Numbered from the stretch's first letter, positions 26,001-37,162 are shown. The stretch is DNA of 64,000 nt from Glandiceps talaboti (GCF_964340395.1 NC_135551.1:1200001-1264000), one strand, 5' to 3'. Made by a program: numbers and translations. The notes: generated from the letters alone by a model not told the origin.

Positions 26001-28534
26001 ATGTGTACTATAAATATCTAATATAATATGACAGTGCATGTGTACTATAAATATATCATAATTTGATACAGTGCATGTGTACTATAAATATCTAATATAA
26101 TTTCACACAGTGCAAGTGTACTATAAATATCTAATATAATTTGACAGTGCATGTGTACTATAAATATCTCATATAATTTGACACAGTGCATGTGTATTAT
26201 AAATATCTCATAATTTGACACAGTGCAAGTGTACTATAAATATCTCATAATTTGACACAGTGCATGTATACTATAAATATCTCATAATATGACACAGTGC
26301 ATGTGTACTATAAATATCTAATATAATATGACAGTGCATGTGTACTATAAATATCTCATATAATTTCACACAGTGCATGTGTACTATAAATATCTCATAA
26401 TTTGACACAATGCATGTGTACTATAAATATATCATAATATGACACAGTGCATGTGTACTATAAATATCTCATATAATTTGACACAGTGCATGTGTACTAT
26501 AAATATCTCATAATTTGACACAGTGCATGTGTACTATAAATATCTCATAATTTGACACAGTGCATGTATACTATAAATATATCATAATTTGATACAGTGC
26601 ATGTGTACTATAAATATCTAATATAATATGACAGTGCATGTGTACTATAAATATCTCATAATTTGATACAGTGCATGTATACTATAAATATCTAATATAA
26701 TATGACACAGTGCATGTGTACTATAAATATCTCATATAATTTGACACAGTGCATGTGTACTATAAATATCTCATAATTTGACACAGTGCATGTGTACTAT
26801 AAATATATCATAATTTGACACAGTGCATGTGTACTATAAATATCTCATATAATTTGATACAGTGCATGTGTACTATAAATATCTCATATAATTTGATACA
26901 GTGCATGTGTACTATAAATATCTAATATAATTTGACACAGTGCATGTGTACTATAAATATATCATATTTGAGTGCATGTGTACTATAAATATCTCATAAT
27001 TTGACACAGTGCATGTATACTATAAATATCTAATATAATATGACAGTGCATGTGTACTATAAATATCTCATAATTTTGACACAGTGCAAGTGTACTATAA
27101 ATATCTAATATAATATGACAGTGCATGTGTACTATAAATATATCATAATTTGATACAGTGCATGTGTACTATAAATATCTAATATAATTTCACACAGTGC
27201 AAGTGTACTATAAATATCTCATATAATTTGACAGTGCATGTGTACTATAAATATCTCATATAATTTGACACAGTGCATGTGTACTATAAATATCTCATAA
27301 TTTGACACAGTGCATGTGTACTATAAATATCTAATATAATTTGATACAGTGCATGTGTACTATAAATATATCATAATTTGACACAGTGCATGTATACTAT
27401 AAATATCTAATATAATACGACACAGTGCATGTGTACTATAAATATCTCATATAATTTGACACAGTGCATGTGTACTATAAATATCTCATAATTTGACACA
27501 GTGCATGTGTACTATAAATATCTAATATAATTTGATACAGTGCATGTGTACTATAAATATCTCATAATTTGACACAGTGCATGTGTACTATAAATATATC
27601 ATAATTTGACACAGTGCATGTATACTATAAATATCTAATATAATACGACACAGTGCATGTATACTATAAATATCTCATATAATTTCACACAGTGCATGTG
27701 TACTATAAATATCTCATAATTTGACACAGTGCATGTGTACTATAAATATATCATAATATGACACAGTGCATGTATACTATAAATATCTAATATAATATGA
27801 GTGCATGTGTACTATAAATATCTCATAATTTGACACAGTGCATGTGTACTATAAATATCTCATAATTTGACACAGTGCATGTATACTATAAATATATCAT
27901 AATTTGATACAGTGCATGTGTACTATAAATATCTAATATAATATGACAGTGCATGTGTACTATAAATATCTCATAATTTGACACAGTGCATGTGTACTAT
28001 AAATATCTCATAATTTGATACAGTGCATGTGTACTATAAATATCTAATATAATATGAGTGCATGTGTACTATAAATATCTCATAATTTGATACAGTGCAT
28101 GTATACTATAAATATCTAATATAATATGACAGTGCATGTGTACTATAAATATCTCATATAATTTGACACAGTGCATGTGTACTATAAATATATCATAATT
28201 TGACACAGTGCATGTATACTATAAATATCTAATATAATATGACAGTGCATGTGTACTATAAATATCTCATAATTTGACACAGTGCATGTGTACTATAAAT
28301 ATCTCATAATTTGACACAGTGCATGTGTGCTATAAATATATTATAATATGACACAGTGCATGTGTACTATAAATATCTCATATAATTTGACACAGTGCAT
28401 GTGTACTATAAATATCTCATAATTTGACACAGTGCATGTATACTATAAATATCTCATAATTTGACAGTGCATGTGTACTATAAATATCTAATATAATTTG
28501 TCAGTGTATGTGTACTATAAATATCTCATAATTT

Positions 28535-30100
28535 GTACTGTCATATAGATAACAGTCTATCTACTTGCACTGTCATACAGATAACAGTCTATGTATGTGT
28601 ACTGTTATGCATAAAAGTCTATGCGCTAGCACTGTCATATAGGTAATAGTCTATGTATGTGTGCTGTCATACAGATAACAGTCTATGTACTTGTACTGTC
28701 ATACAGATAACAGTCTATGCACTTGCACTGTGATACAGATAACAGTCTATCTCCTTGTACTGTCATACAGATAACAGTCTATGTACTTGTACCGTCATAC
28801 AGATAACAGTCTATGTATTTGTACTGTCATACAGATAACAGTCTATGTACTTGTACTGTCATACAGATAACAGTCTGTGTACTTGTACTGTCATACAGAT
28901 AACAGTCTGTGTACTTGTACCGTCATACAGATAACAGTCTATGTATGTGTACTGTCATGCAGATAACAGGCTATGTACTTGTATTGTCATACAGATAACA
29001 GTCTATGTACACGTACTGTCATACAGATAACAGTCTCTGTGCATGCACTGTCATACAGATATTAGTCTACATATATGTGTACTGTCATACAGATAGCAGT
29101 CTATGTACTTGTATGACAGATATCAGTCTATGCACATGTACTGTCATAAAGATAACAGTCTCTGTGCATGCACTGTCATACAGATAGCAGTCTATGTACT
29201 TGTATAGTCATGCAGATAATAGTCTATATACTTGTATTGTCATACAGCTAGCAGTCTATGTACTTGTATAGTCATGCAGATAACAGTCTCTGTACTTGTA
29301 TAGTCATACAGCTAGCAGTCTATGTACATGTATTGTCATGCAGATAACAGTCTATGTACATGTATTGTCATGCAGATAACAGTCTATGTACTTGTATAGT
29401 CATGCAGATGACCATCTATGTACTTGTATTGTCATACAGATAACAGTCTATGTACTTGTATAGTCATGCAGATAACAGTCTATGTACATGTACCGTCATA
29501 CAGATAAAAGTCTGTGTATTGTACTGTCATACAGATAACAGTCTGTGTACTTGTACTGTCATACAGATAACAGTCTGTGTACTTGTACTGTCATACAGAT
29601 AACAGTCTATGTACGTGTACTGTCATACAGATAACAGTCTATGTACGTGTACTGTCATACAGATAACAGTCTATGTACGTGTACTGTCATACAGATAACA
29701 GTCTATGTACGTGTACTGTCATACAGATAACAGTCTATGTACATGTACTGTCATACAGATAACAGTCTATGTACGTGTACTGTCATACGGATAACAGTCT
29801 ATGTACGTGTACTGTCATACAGATAACAGTCTATGTACTTGTACTGTCATACAGATAACAGTCTGAGGTGTACTTGTATAGTCATACAGATAACAGTCTA
29901 TGTACATGTACGTGTACTGTCATACAGATAACAGTCTATGTACGTGTACTGTCATATAGATAACAGTCTATGTATGTGTAATGGCATACAAGATAACAGT
30001 CTATATACTTGTACTGTCATATAGTAACCGTCTATATACTGTGATACAGACAATAATCTATGTATGTGTACTATGATACAGATAACAGTGTATGAACGTG
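28535..30100 (+). repeat. 32-bp satellite, about 48 copies
   Basis: The unit is tactgtcatacagataaca then gtctatgtacttg (32 bp). It abuts the preceding satellite directly (ataatttg joined to tactgtcat). The central block 29590-29830 is homogeneous (gtacgtgtac form), while both ends are diverged and irregular, the usual pattern for arrays homogenised by unequal exchange. The small open frame at 29005-29187 is a repeat translation. Confidence 0.95.
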
Positions 30101-30104
30101 TATT

Positions 30105-30510
30105 AGGGCTAAAATGTGTGTTTTTGGTCAAAAATCTATAATTCCATACCGAGTAAGCAAATTCAGCTGAGATTTGGTAGGAGAATCCATGGTTTTTTTT
30201 AATTTAAAAATTTTATGAGGGAACGATCCCCTCAGTGATATGCAAATAAGATCAAACTTGTGTCTTTTGGTCAGAAAGCTATAATTCCAAAACTATTGGT
30301 AGATTGCACTGAAATTTGGTGGGAGCATTCTTTGGATTGTTAAGATTAAGTCATGTTCATAACATGATAATTCCATCTCAGTGATATGCAAATTACGTCT
30401 AAAAAGGTAATTTTTGGTCAAAAATCTATAATTCCTAAACTCCTGAGCACATTGGGCTGAAATTTAATGGCATGGCTATGGAGATGTGTACATCGATCTA
30501 GGCCCATTGA
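30105..30510 (+). repeat. Interspersed repeat family B, copy 1 (three subunits)
   Basis: Three subunits of about 145 bp, marked by ctataattcc at 30136, 30279 and 30426, each preceded by ttggtca(a/g)aaa and followed by 'actgaaatttggtggga'-like sequence. Two subunits are preceded by gatatgcaaat, an ATGCAAAT octamer (30240-30247 and 30386-30393). Related sequence recurs at 37163-37600 and 38410-38845. Non-coding. Confidence 0.75.
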
Positions 30511-30600
30511 CCCGGGTTGTTGCCCCCCTCCCCCAGCCTTTTGCCTCCTGGCCTATTGGCCCCTGATCATTTTGCCCCAGCCTTTTGCCGCCCAGTAAAA
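30511..30600 (+). repeat. TTGCCCC/GGCC phrase repeat
   Basis: Degenerate repeats of about 13-20 bases such as ttgcctcctggcctattggc and ttttgccccagccttttgcc. A similar block in the opposite orientation lies at 38345-38405. Both occur beside family B sequence, so this may be one module of that element. Confidence 0.6.
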
Positions 30601-30714
30601 TATCAGCATAGTCCACATCATCAAGTTGGATTGATCATGAACGATTTATTAGCCCCTGCCGGACATAGTTCGGGACGGGGGCATATAGATTGGGTGCCGT
30701 GCTTGTGTGTATGA

Positions 30715-30835
30715 TTTGTACAACCGATATTTGTAATAAACTGATGACATTTGTAATAAGAATTGCCGATATTTGTAATAAATTTCAGAAAGACAGGTGT
30801 AATAAACCTGCCGAAATTTGTAATAAAAATATGTT
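30715..30835 (+). repeat. Family C cluster 1 (gccgatatttgtaataa units)
   Basis: Five degenerate units of the form gcc-ga-(t/c/a)a-tttgtaataa, beginning just after ttgtacaaccgatatttg. Clusters 2 (32860-33145) and 3 (34598-34815) carry the reverse-complement orientation, ttattacaaatgtcggc. Confidence 0.75.
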
Positions 30836-31580
30836 AAGGAGGTTCCTCTCTGGCTTTCAGAGAAATGGAGTTTACTCATCCTAAACTTTGAAGGGAGATA
30901 AAATATCGTCATTACAGGTTTCCTAGAATCGATTTACAACCATTATGTCATTCTTAGGCCACTTAGCCCCTTGAGTCTTCATTCATCAATCAATCAATCA
31001 ATCAATCAATCATACAATCAGTCAATAATAAGTCTACTTATCTACCTATCTACTTACTTACCTACTAGTACCTACATTATCTACCCAGTAGTACTCTTTT
31101 ACCCCTCACGTACCAACCCATCAGTTCAAATCATAAATCCATCTCTTGATCAACACGTCGTGCTTGAATGAACGATGGTATATTTTAATCATTGGCGGAC
31201 ATGTTGTTAAATTGACTTAGTCAAATAACTGGTTGGTTGGTTGGTTGACGGTTGGAAGGACAGACGGGCGTATGGAGGGTAACAAATAATGTATAAAGTA
31301 ATTTCAATCAGTTTTCTAACTTGAATTTATCTAGTTCTTGAATGCTACTTCATCTAGTGTACAGGCGGTGAATACATGAGTTGTTTGTGATTGTGAAGGC
31401 TGTTATCTTCTGAATGATAAGTGAATGCGTATGCGAGCTAGCAAGCGAGTGAGTGAGTGAGTGAGTGAGTGATAATGAGTGAGTGAGCGATTCAGCCAGT
31501 TAGTTAGCAAACACATTGCGAAATAATCTATCCATATTAAAGATCTCAGCTAAAGTACTTTGATTATCAACAAACTGATT
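30836..31580. repeat. Left copy of a diverged duplication, with simple repeats
   Basis: Contains (ATCA)n at 30982-31012, tctac/ttac runs, 'accaacccatcagt', 'cttgatcaacac', 'tattttaatcattg' at 31181, (GGTT)n, and (GAGT)n at 31446-31490. The same order of phrases recurs about 585 bases downstream (tattttaatcattg at 31766). Confidence 0.65.
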
Positions 31581-31830
31581 TCTCTATCGATCATCCAATC
31601 AGTAAATAACATATCTACTTAGCTACATACTTATATCCCAACCTTCCTACCAAGTAGACCTACAGTCCCTACATATCGACCCATCAGTACTCTCTTACTC
31701 CTCATTTTCCAACCCATCAGTCCATCACTTGATCAACACTTCATGCTTGTATGATCGAATGTATATATTTTAATCATTGCGGACAAGTGTTGGTTGGTTG
31801 GTTGTTGGTTGACTACCAACAAACTGATTT
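31581..31830. repeat. Right copy of the diverged duplication
   Basis: Repeats 'tctacttagctac', 'aacccatcagt', 'cttgatcaacac', 'tattttaatcattg' and ggttggttggttg from the left copy, with many substitutions. It is bracketed by two copies of caacaaactgatttctcta (near 31569 and 31818). Confidence 0.65.
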
Positions 31831-32639
31831 CTCTAGAAAACATATAAACGGCTATTTCACAACCAATAGGTCACTTATGGTGCATTTGAGGGCACACATT
31901 GAAAGCTCCGTAATGGCTTGAGAAGTAATCGTCATCGGTAATTTTTAAAAACAAGTTAGAGTATCAATAAGTCTACATCGACATATTGTTGTCCGTGCGT
32001 GTGAGGAGACTAGCATGCATAACGGCTATATTTCAGACATCACAAATTACGGACAGTTTGTGTTATAGATACTGTATATCGCCATATCTCACTAGAGTCT
32101 AGGCCACATACACCAGACTCTAGTTTCGATTATAGATAGTACCGATGAGCACGTCTAAAGTTCTCTATTAAGCCGAAGCGACTTCACTGTATATCGGCAA
32201 GAGTAATGCCACTATACCAATGTTACAGATACTATCAGATATGTTCGGGTGACAAACGCAACTGAGTTCTTAGGTCTACTTGATGTCCTCTAATGTATTT
32301 ACTGGCTTCAAAAAAAGTTGTTTAAGTTAGTCTGTGAACTAATTGCATTCATGTAGAAAAAAGAAACATAATCGCTTGCCAATATTTATCCATGATATCA
32401 GAACTTCTGATGGTTTTATTAACACAGACCTATGACAGGCCAACCAACGATGAACTCTGATATTTAAAGAAAGAACTTTGGATTTGAATCATAGAAGTAA
32501 ATACAGTAAATATGTTCTGTATCCATTTTGGTGCTTAATACCGGCGCAAAACTTCCCTGGCTTGTAGAATAATTACGCAGGGAATTATAATAAAGTTTCC
32601 TAAATTGGATTGGTGGAGATGAAGCATTGATTGTAAATA
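31831..32639. other. Non-coding, no gene recognised
   Basis: No protein or RNA gene recognised. A short inverted pair, actagagtctagg and accagactctagt, lies near 32090-32125. Confidence 0.4.
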
Positions 32640-32640
32640 C

Positions 32641-32788
32641 CCGAAAACTAGTGGGTTTTCTATCAATTCACTCCACACAATCTACAGTACCGAAAACTAG
32701 TGGGTTTTCTATCAATTCACTCCACACAATCTACAGTACCGAAAACTAGTGGGTTTTCTATCAATTCACTCCACACAATCTACAGTAC
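32641..32788 (+). repeat. 49-bp tandem repeat, three identical copies
   Basis: Units start ccgaaaactagtgggttttc at 32641, 32690 and 32739 and end tctacagta. No differences between copies are visible, implying very recent duplication. Confidence 0.95.
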
Positions 32789-32859
32789 TTTAATACCATC
32801 ACATCAGATATACTTATAATGTAAATGCTGTTCTAAAAAATCTTAAAACGTATCTTCAA

Positions 32860-33145
32860 GATGGCGGCAATTTTATTCCAAACGTCGTTAGTTTATTACA
32901 AATGTCGGCAATTTTATTATAAATGTCGTTAGTTTATTACAAATGTCGGCAATTTTATTCCAAATGTCGTTAGTTTATTACAAATGTCACACATGTCAGC
33001 AATTTTATTAGAAATGTCGTTAGTTTATTACAAATGTCATCAATTGTATTACAAATGTCAATTTTATTACAAGTGTCGTTAGTTTATTACAAATGTCGGC
33101 AATTTTATTACAAGTTTTCAACAACTTTATTACTAGTGTAGTCGT
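32860..33145 (-). repeat. Family C cluster 2 (ttattacaaatgtcggc units)
   Basis: About a dozen alternating units, mostly 'ttattacaaatgtcggcaat' and 'ttattacaaatgtcgttagt', with variants such as ttattccaaa, ttattagaaa and ttattacaagt. The orientation is opposite to cluster 1. Confidence 0.85.
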
Positions 33146-33695
33146 AATTGGTACAAATGTCTGTAAATATACAAAAAGTTTTGTAATGTTATATATAGTG
33201 GCCACAACATTAGGCTGTGTTATTGTAAAACGTTCAAGAATTTCAATATTGAAATATACAACATACTGATTTAATTGAAATGAAGATAAGATGTATTTAT
33301 TCCAGAGAAAGGGATTGGGGAGAAAGTTGTTCTCCCCTTTTTTTCTGTCTTTCATCTAAATCAGAACTCATTCTCGGCTCTACTGGTCAACTATCCCTGA
33401 AATCCCTTCCCTATCAGATTTCATCATACGATGAACTACTACCTGTAGTGCACAGCTCACTAAACCATGCAGAGCCTCGAAAACCCCACTTAATTGAATA
33501 GTTTGATGAAAGGGAGCTGCTGTTCTCAAACATTGATGGTGTAAGTCAAATCGATTCATATCGATATCATGGCAACAAATCTCACAAATATTATGTCAAT
33601 GTCATGTGAACACATACTTTCTAATACATTCTGTCGAAATGCAAAATATCCCCGAACAAAACTCAGCTAAAAATGACAGATGAATAATAAAGTGT
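33146..33695. other. Non-coding, no gene recognised
   Basis: Open frames at 33020-33355 (minus) and 33280-33501 (plus) are short and domain-free; the first is largely family C translation. Nothing else recognised. Confidence 0.4.
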
Positions 33696-34412
33696 ACATT
33701 CATTCATTTATTCATTCATTCATCCATCAATTCATCCATCCATCCATCCATCGATCAATTAATTAATTAATTAATTAATTTGTTCGTTCGTTCCTTCCTT
33801 CGTTCGTTAAAATGAATGACATCCACCCAGTCAGTAATTAATTAATTAATTAATTAATTAATTAGTTCGGTCGTCCATTCATTCATTCATTTGTTCGTTC
33901 ATTCGTTCGTTCGTTCATTCATTTACTCATCCATTCATTTCTTTGTTCGTTCATTCGTTCGTTTGTTTGTTTAATCATTCTTACACTTCCTCATCACATA
34001 CATACATACATACATACATACATACATACATACATACGTACGTACGTACGTACGTACATACATACATATACACACATACATACATACATACATACATACG
34101 TACGTACGTACACACACATGCATACATACACACGTACATACGTACGTACGTACGTACATACATACATACATACATACATACATGCATACATACATACATA
34201 CATACATACATACATACACACATGCACAATACATACATACATACATACATACATACATACATACATACATACATACATACATACATACATACACACACAT
34301 GCACAATACATACATACATACATACATACATACATACATACACACACATGCACAATACATACATACATACATACATACATACATACATACATACATACAT
34401 ACATACATACAT
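33696..34412. repeat. 700-bp tetranucleotide mosaic
   Basis: Successive blocks of ATTC, CATC, AATT, TTCG and GTTT, then a long (CATA)n tract from about 33996 with embedded (CGTA)n blocks and recurring 'cacacatgcacaat' interruptions at three places. Six overlapping open frames of 87-160 codons (His/Thr/Tyr/Ile on plus, Met/Tyr/Val/Cys on minus) are simple-repeat translations. Confidence 0.97.
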
Positions 34413-34597
34413 GTATGCGGATTGATTGAAATATTAATAACATGATTAATTGTTCAATCAATTTGTACATTCATCAATGCAATTAATATGCTTGTTGAAC
34501 TTGATCTACTTTCGTTTGACGTAATGAGTTTTCATTCTTGTATTTCTTTATTTAGCTAACCCATTTTTAGTGTGCAAGGAAGGACCCTCCTTAATGT

Positions 34598-34815
34598 CAT
34601 TTTTATTACAAATTTCTGCAATTTTATTACATGTTTTTTTTTCTGAAATTTATTACAGATATCGGTATTTGTTATTACATTTGTCATTCATAGAAATTAT
34701 TACAAATTTCGGCAATTATTACAAATGTCGGTTTTACATTAAAAACATGATTTTTATTACAAATATTGGCATTATTACAAATGTCGGCAATTCTTACAAA
34801 TGTTGGTTGTACAGT
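34598..34815 (-). repeat. Family C cluster 3, ending ttggttgtaca
   Basis: Units ttattacaaatttctgcaa, ttattacagatatcgg, attacaaatgtcgg and ttacaaatgttgg. It ends with ggttgtaca, the reverse complement of the ttgtacaacc that starts cluster 1. Confidence 0.75.
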
Positions 34816-35056
34816 GCATGTGTGCGTGCGGCGTGCGTCCGGAGCCATATCTTGAACATTCATTGATCGATTTCTTTCAAACTTAAATGGATAATAAACT
34901 ATGACTGACATATGCACGTCAATTTGTTTTGGGATATGATGCAATTTAATAATAATAATAATGTTTATTTATCATATATATACGCTACTGCACATATAAT
35001 GAAATACGTCTTGGTTTTGCGAGATACAGACAAGCACTCAGCATAAACAAAAACAA

Positions 35057-35087
<31 letters not shown>

Positions 35088-35419
35088 GAACATACAATAC
35101 ATTTACATGGGTAAAAAGTTAAGAGACGCGAAATCGATGCACTCTCGAGATACTCAGGTAAGATTCGTTCAAGGTTCTAACAGCTGTAGGATAACCAGAT
35201 TTAAACTGAATGCCTTCCATAAGGGCAAAGTTTTGAGATTGTCGTTCCTACAGACAATTGTTAGAATACAACAGAACATATGCAATAAGTTATTTTTTCT
35301 CATTGATTGCTATTTGACCATTGCTGTTAGTGATCTCCTGGCCAACCACAACATGTAATGTGAAGCTTTACAGAATGTTGTAGCATAGCACTCACCGTAG
35401 AAAGAGTTTTAAAGGCAAA
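34816..35419. other. Non-coding with (AAT)n and (AAC)n runs
   Basis: Contains (AAT)n near 34948-34965 and a mixed A/AAC run at 35045-35088. The segment 34848-34925 (atatcttgaacattcattgatc, tatgcacgtc) reads like interspersed-repeat sequence. No gene recognised. Confidence 0.45.
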
Positions 35420-35768
35420 AAAAAAATTATTTCTGGTCAGCAGCCATCACTTAAGTATCCCCCTTCCCATGTTAATTTTTTACGTGTTTGTCCAGCAAAT
35501 TCAGTCTGCAGATGAAAGGGAAAACACAAAAGTAACTCTCCCTACATTAATTGCCACCAGTGAAGACAACTGCAAAACTGATTATGAACTAGCTTATGAC
35601 ATCAGCCCCACATACACACTTGCTGTAAAGTACTAAATAAAAAGAACATTAACTGTAATGATGAGTAGATTGATTAACATTTGTTGAGAATGTAAAAAAA
35701 ATAATCTCATTGTCGCACCACTTTAGACAAGAGTACCTGACCAGAAACTATTTTTTCCTTTTTTGTGG
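35420..35768. mobile_element. MITE-like element with short terminal inverted repeats
   Basis: The left end ggcaaaaaaaaaattatt then tctggtcag is mirrored at the right end by ctgaccagaaa then ctattttttcc...ggcc. The terminal match is about 20 bases with A-run length differences, and the internal sequence is unrelated between the halves. About 350 bp with no coding capacity. No target duplication was verified, so a chance pairing of A-rich ends plus ctggtcag is possible. Confidence 0.5.
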
Positions 35769-35865
35769 CCTACCAAAAATATGCCAATAACTTATTAAAA
35801 CTAAAAACTACATAAGTAATATTTTCAGGACAGGTGCGCTTTGGTATCGCAAATATATGTACCAA

Positions 35866-36060
35866 GTTATAATGAATTTGAAGTTTGCATTCTTGAGATA
35901 TAGCCTAATTACCGAAACAATTAATTACTTAAATTGCTCATTAATATTCATGGAATGTTTACCAAAACCTACGGAACATGTGTACAAAATTTCGTTTGAA
36001 TTGAGCAAGCCGTGTTGGAGAAAACAATGACACAGACAGAAAAACACAGACAGACAGACA

Positions 36061-36064
<4 letters not shown>
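35866..36064 (-). mobile_element. Family A, inverted copy
   Basis: Read on the minus strand it has a (CTGT)n head, then tttggtaaacattccatgaa, attaatgagcaatttaag, taattaggctatatctc and aagaatgcaaacttcaaatt. These match family A copy 2 (ttttgataaacatccaatga; ttaggctatatctttagg; gaatgcacacttcaaatt) in the same order. It lies immediately 3' of the reverse-transcriptase remnant on the same strand. Confidence 0.75.

Positions 36065-36112
<48 letters not shown>
36062..36112. repeat. (CA)n microsatellite, about 25 units
   Basis: Uninterrupted CA run joined to (GACA)n on its left. It separates the reverse-transcriptase remnant from the family A copy. Confidence 0.97.
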
Positions 36113-36113
<1 letters not shown>

Positions 36114-37160
36114 CCTTTCACCCACTAAATACATCTCTTCCTTATGGAAGAAAAAACTATTTAAAGACCGATTGGAACCAGACTTAATTGAACGATACCG
36201 TTCCCCAGAAAGCATCAATTGAAACAAATTATGTGCAGGGTGGTGCTCATCACAGACGATAGACATAGATTTTTTCAACACTCGAGCCCTGTAGAGATCG
36301 TCAAGCGATGGAAGACTGCATCCAGTGATTTTACTGGCAGTGTTGATGACCCGATTGAGTTGCTTCCTGTCATCCATTGTGGCATTACCATACTAGACAA
36401 TGAATGAGAAAGTCAAGACACTCTCAATCACTGTCCGATAAAATTTAACCAACAATTTCTGACTTACACGAAAGCTCCTCAATCGTCTTAGAAAGAATAA
36501 TCTTGGCTGTGCTTTCTTAACTATAAAATCAACATTAGTCTCCCATTTCAAATCGGCAGAAAGATGGACACCGAGAAATTTGAAACATTGCACATCTTCT
36601 ACTTCGGAATCATTTATGACTAGTGGAGTAATTTCTGATGGGTTTTTTACGAAAATCCACAATTACTTCCTTTGTTTTCTTGACATTTAACTCCAGATTG
36701 TTGTCGGAGCACCATCTAAATGTATCGTCTACTTGCTTTCTATACGATGATTCATCAGTTGTGATAAGACCCCCAATGGTGGTGTCATCGCCAAACTTTA
36801 CCGAAATTATTGTCAAAACTAGCAACACAATCATGTGTAAACAAGGAATAAAGTATCGGTGACAGTATCCTTGTGGTGTACCGGTATCGTATTCAGGACT
36901 ATGGATTTTGAAAAGTTACAGCCAATTTTTACAACCTATGAGCGATCCAATAAAAAGTCTAAAATCCATTTACAAATTGAATGGTTAAGGTTGAGGTTCA
37001 TTAGTTTATGATACAGTATAAAAGGTGAAACAGTGTTAAAAGCTGAACTATAATCGATGAATACTAGCTTGCAATAATTTGGAGTGTTCCTGTCAAGGAA
37101 CTGGGAAACTTTAAATAATGCCCAAGCTACTGCATCATCAACGGATCTGTTTGCCAACTA
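36113..37160 (-). pseudogene. L2/CR1-like non-LTR retrotransposon reverse transcriptase, 5'-truncated and broken
   Basis: Successive minus-strand frames carry reverse-transcriptase blocks in the right order: ANRSVDDAVAWA and FIDYSSAFNTV (first palm aspartate, near 37030-37060), GTPQG (near 36880), FGDD (near 36785-36800; the family usually has FADD), KTKEVIVDF, FKFLGVHL, then the C-terminal FFLRRLRSF, DRKQLNRVI, GCSLPSLDDLY and RYRSIK-NRS-NSFF. Such elements copy RNA into the genome by target-primed reverse transcription. Breaks are a stop after LLDRS, several frameshifts between 36930 and 36800 and near 36640, and a TAG replacing the Trp codon before YGN (36393-36395). Nothing upstream of ANRSVDD remains, so the copy is 5'-truncated and dead. 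Confidence 0.88.
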
Positions 37161-37162
37161 AG

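Larger units (their letters stand above)
17502..28534 (+). repeat. 11-kb AT-rich satellite, 37/39-bp unit, about 290 copies
   Basis: The core unit is gacacagtgcatgtgtac followed by tataaatat and then a variable linker: ctcataattt (37 bp), ctaatataat or ctcatataat (39 bp), atcataattt, or cccataattt. Deletion variants lose 'cac' or 'cacag' (tgacagtgc, tgagtgc). Recurrent point variants are gtgcaagtg, gtatactata, gatacag and ttcacacag. Nearly every unit carries TATAAATA. Stops occur in all frames, so it is non-coding. Variant order reveals kilobase-scale internal duplications (separate entries). Confidence 0.97.

Noticed and set aside
17502-30100. Centromere or telomere identity of the large arrays
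   Set aside because: No TTAGGG-type repeat is present, and arrays of about 11 kb and 1.6 kb with nearby gene sequence do not by themselves indicate a centromere.
33943-34470. Cys/Tyr/Met-rich and His/Thr/Tyr-rich open frames (also at 1.4-1.8, 40.1-40.7 and 42.4-42.8 kb)
   Set aside because: Direct translations of CATA/GTAT and CAGA/CTGT microsatellites.
36061-36377. 150-codon frame 35925-36377 as an intact protein
   Set aside because: It is the C-terminal end of a broken reverse transcriptase running into a CA microsatellite and then into family A sequence.
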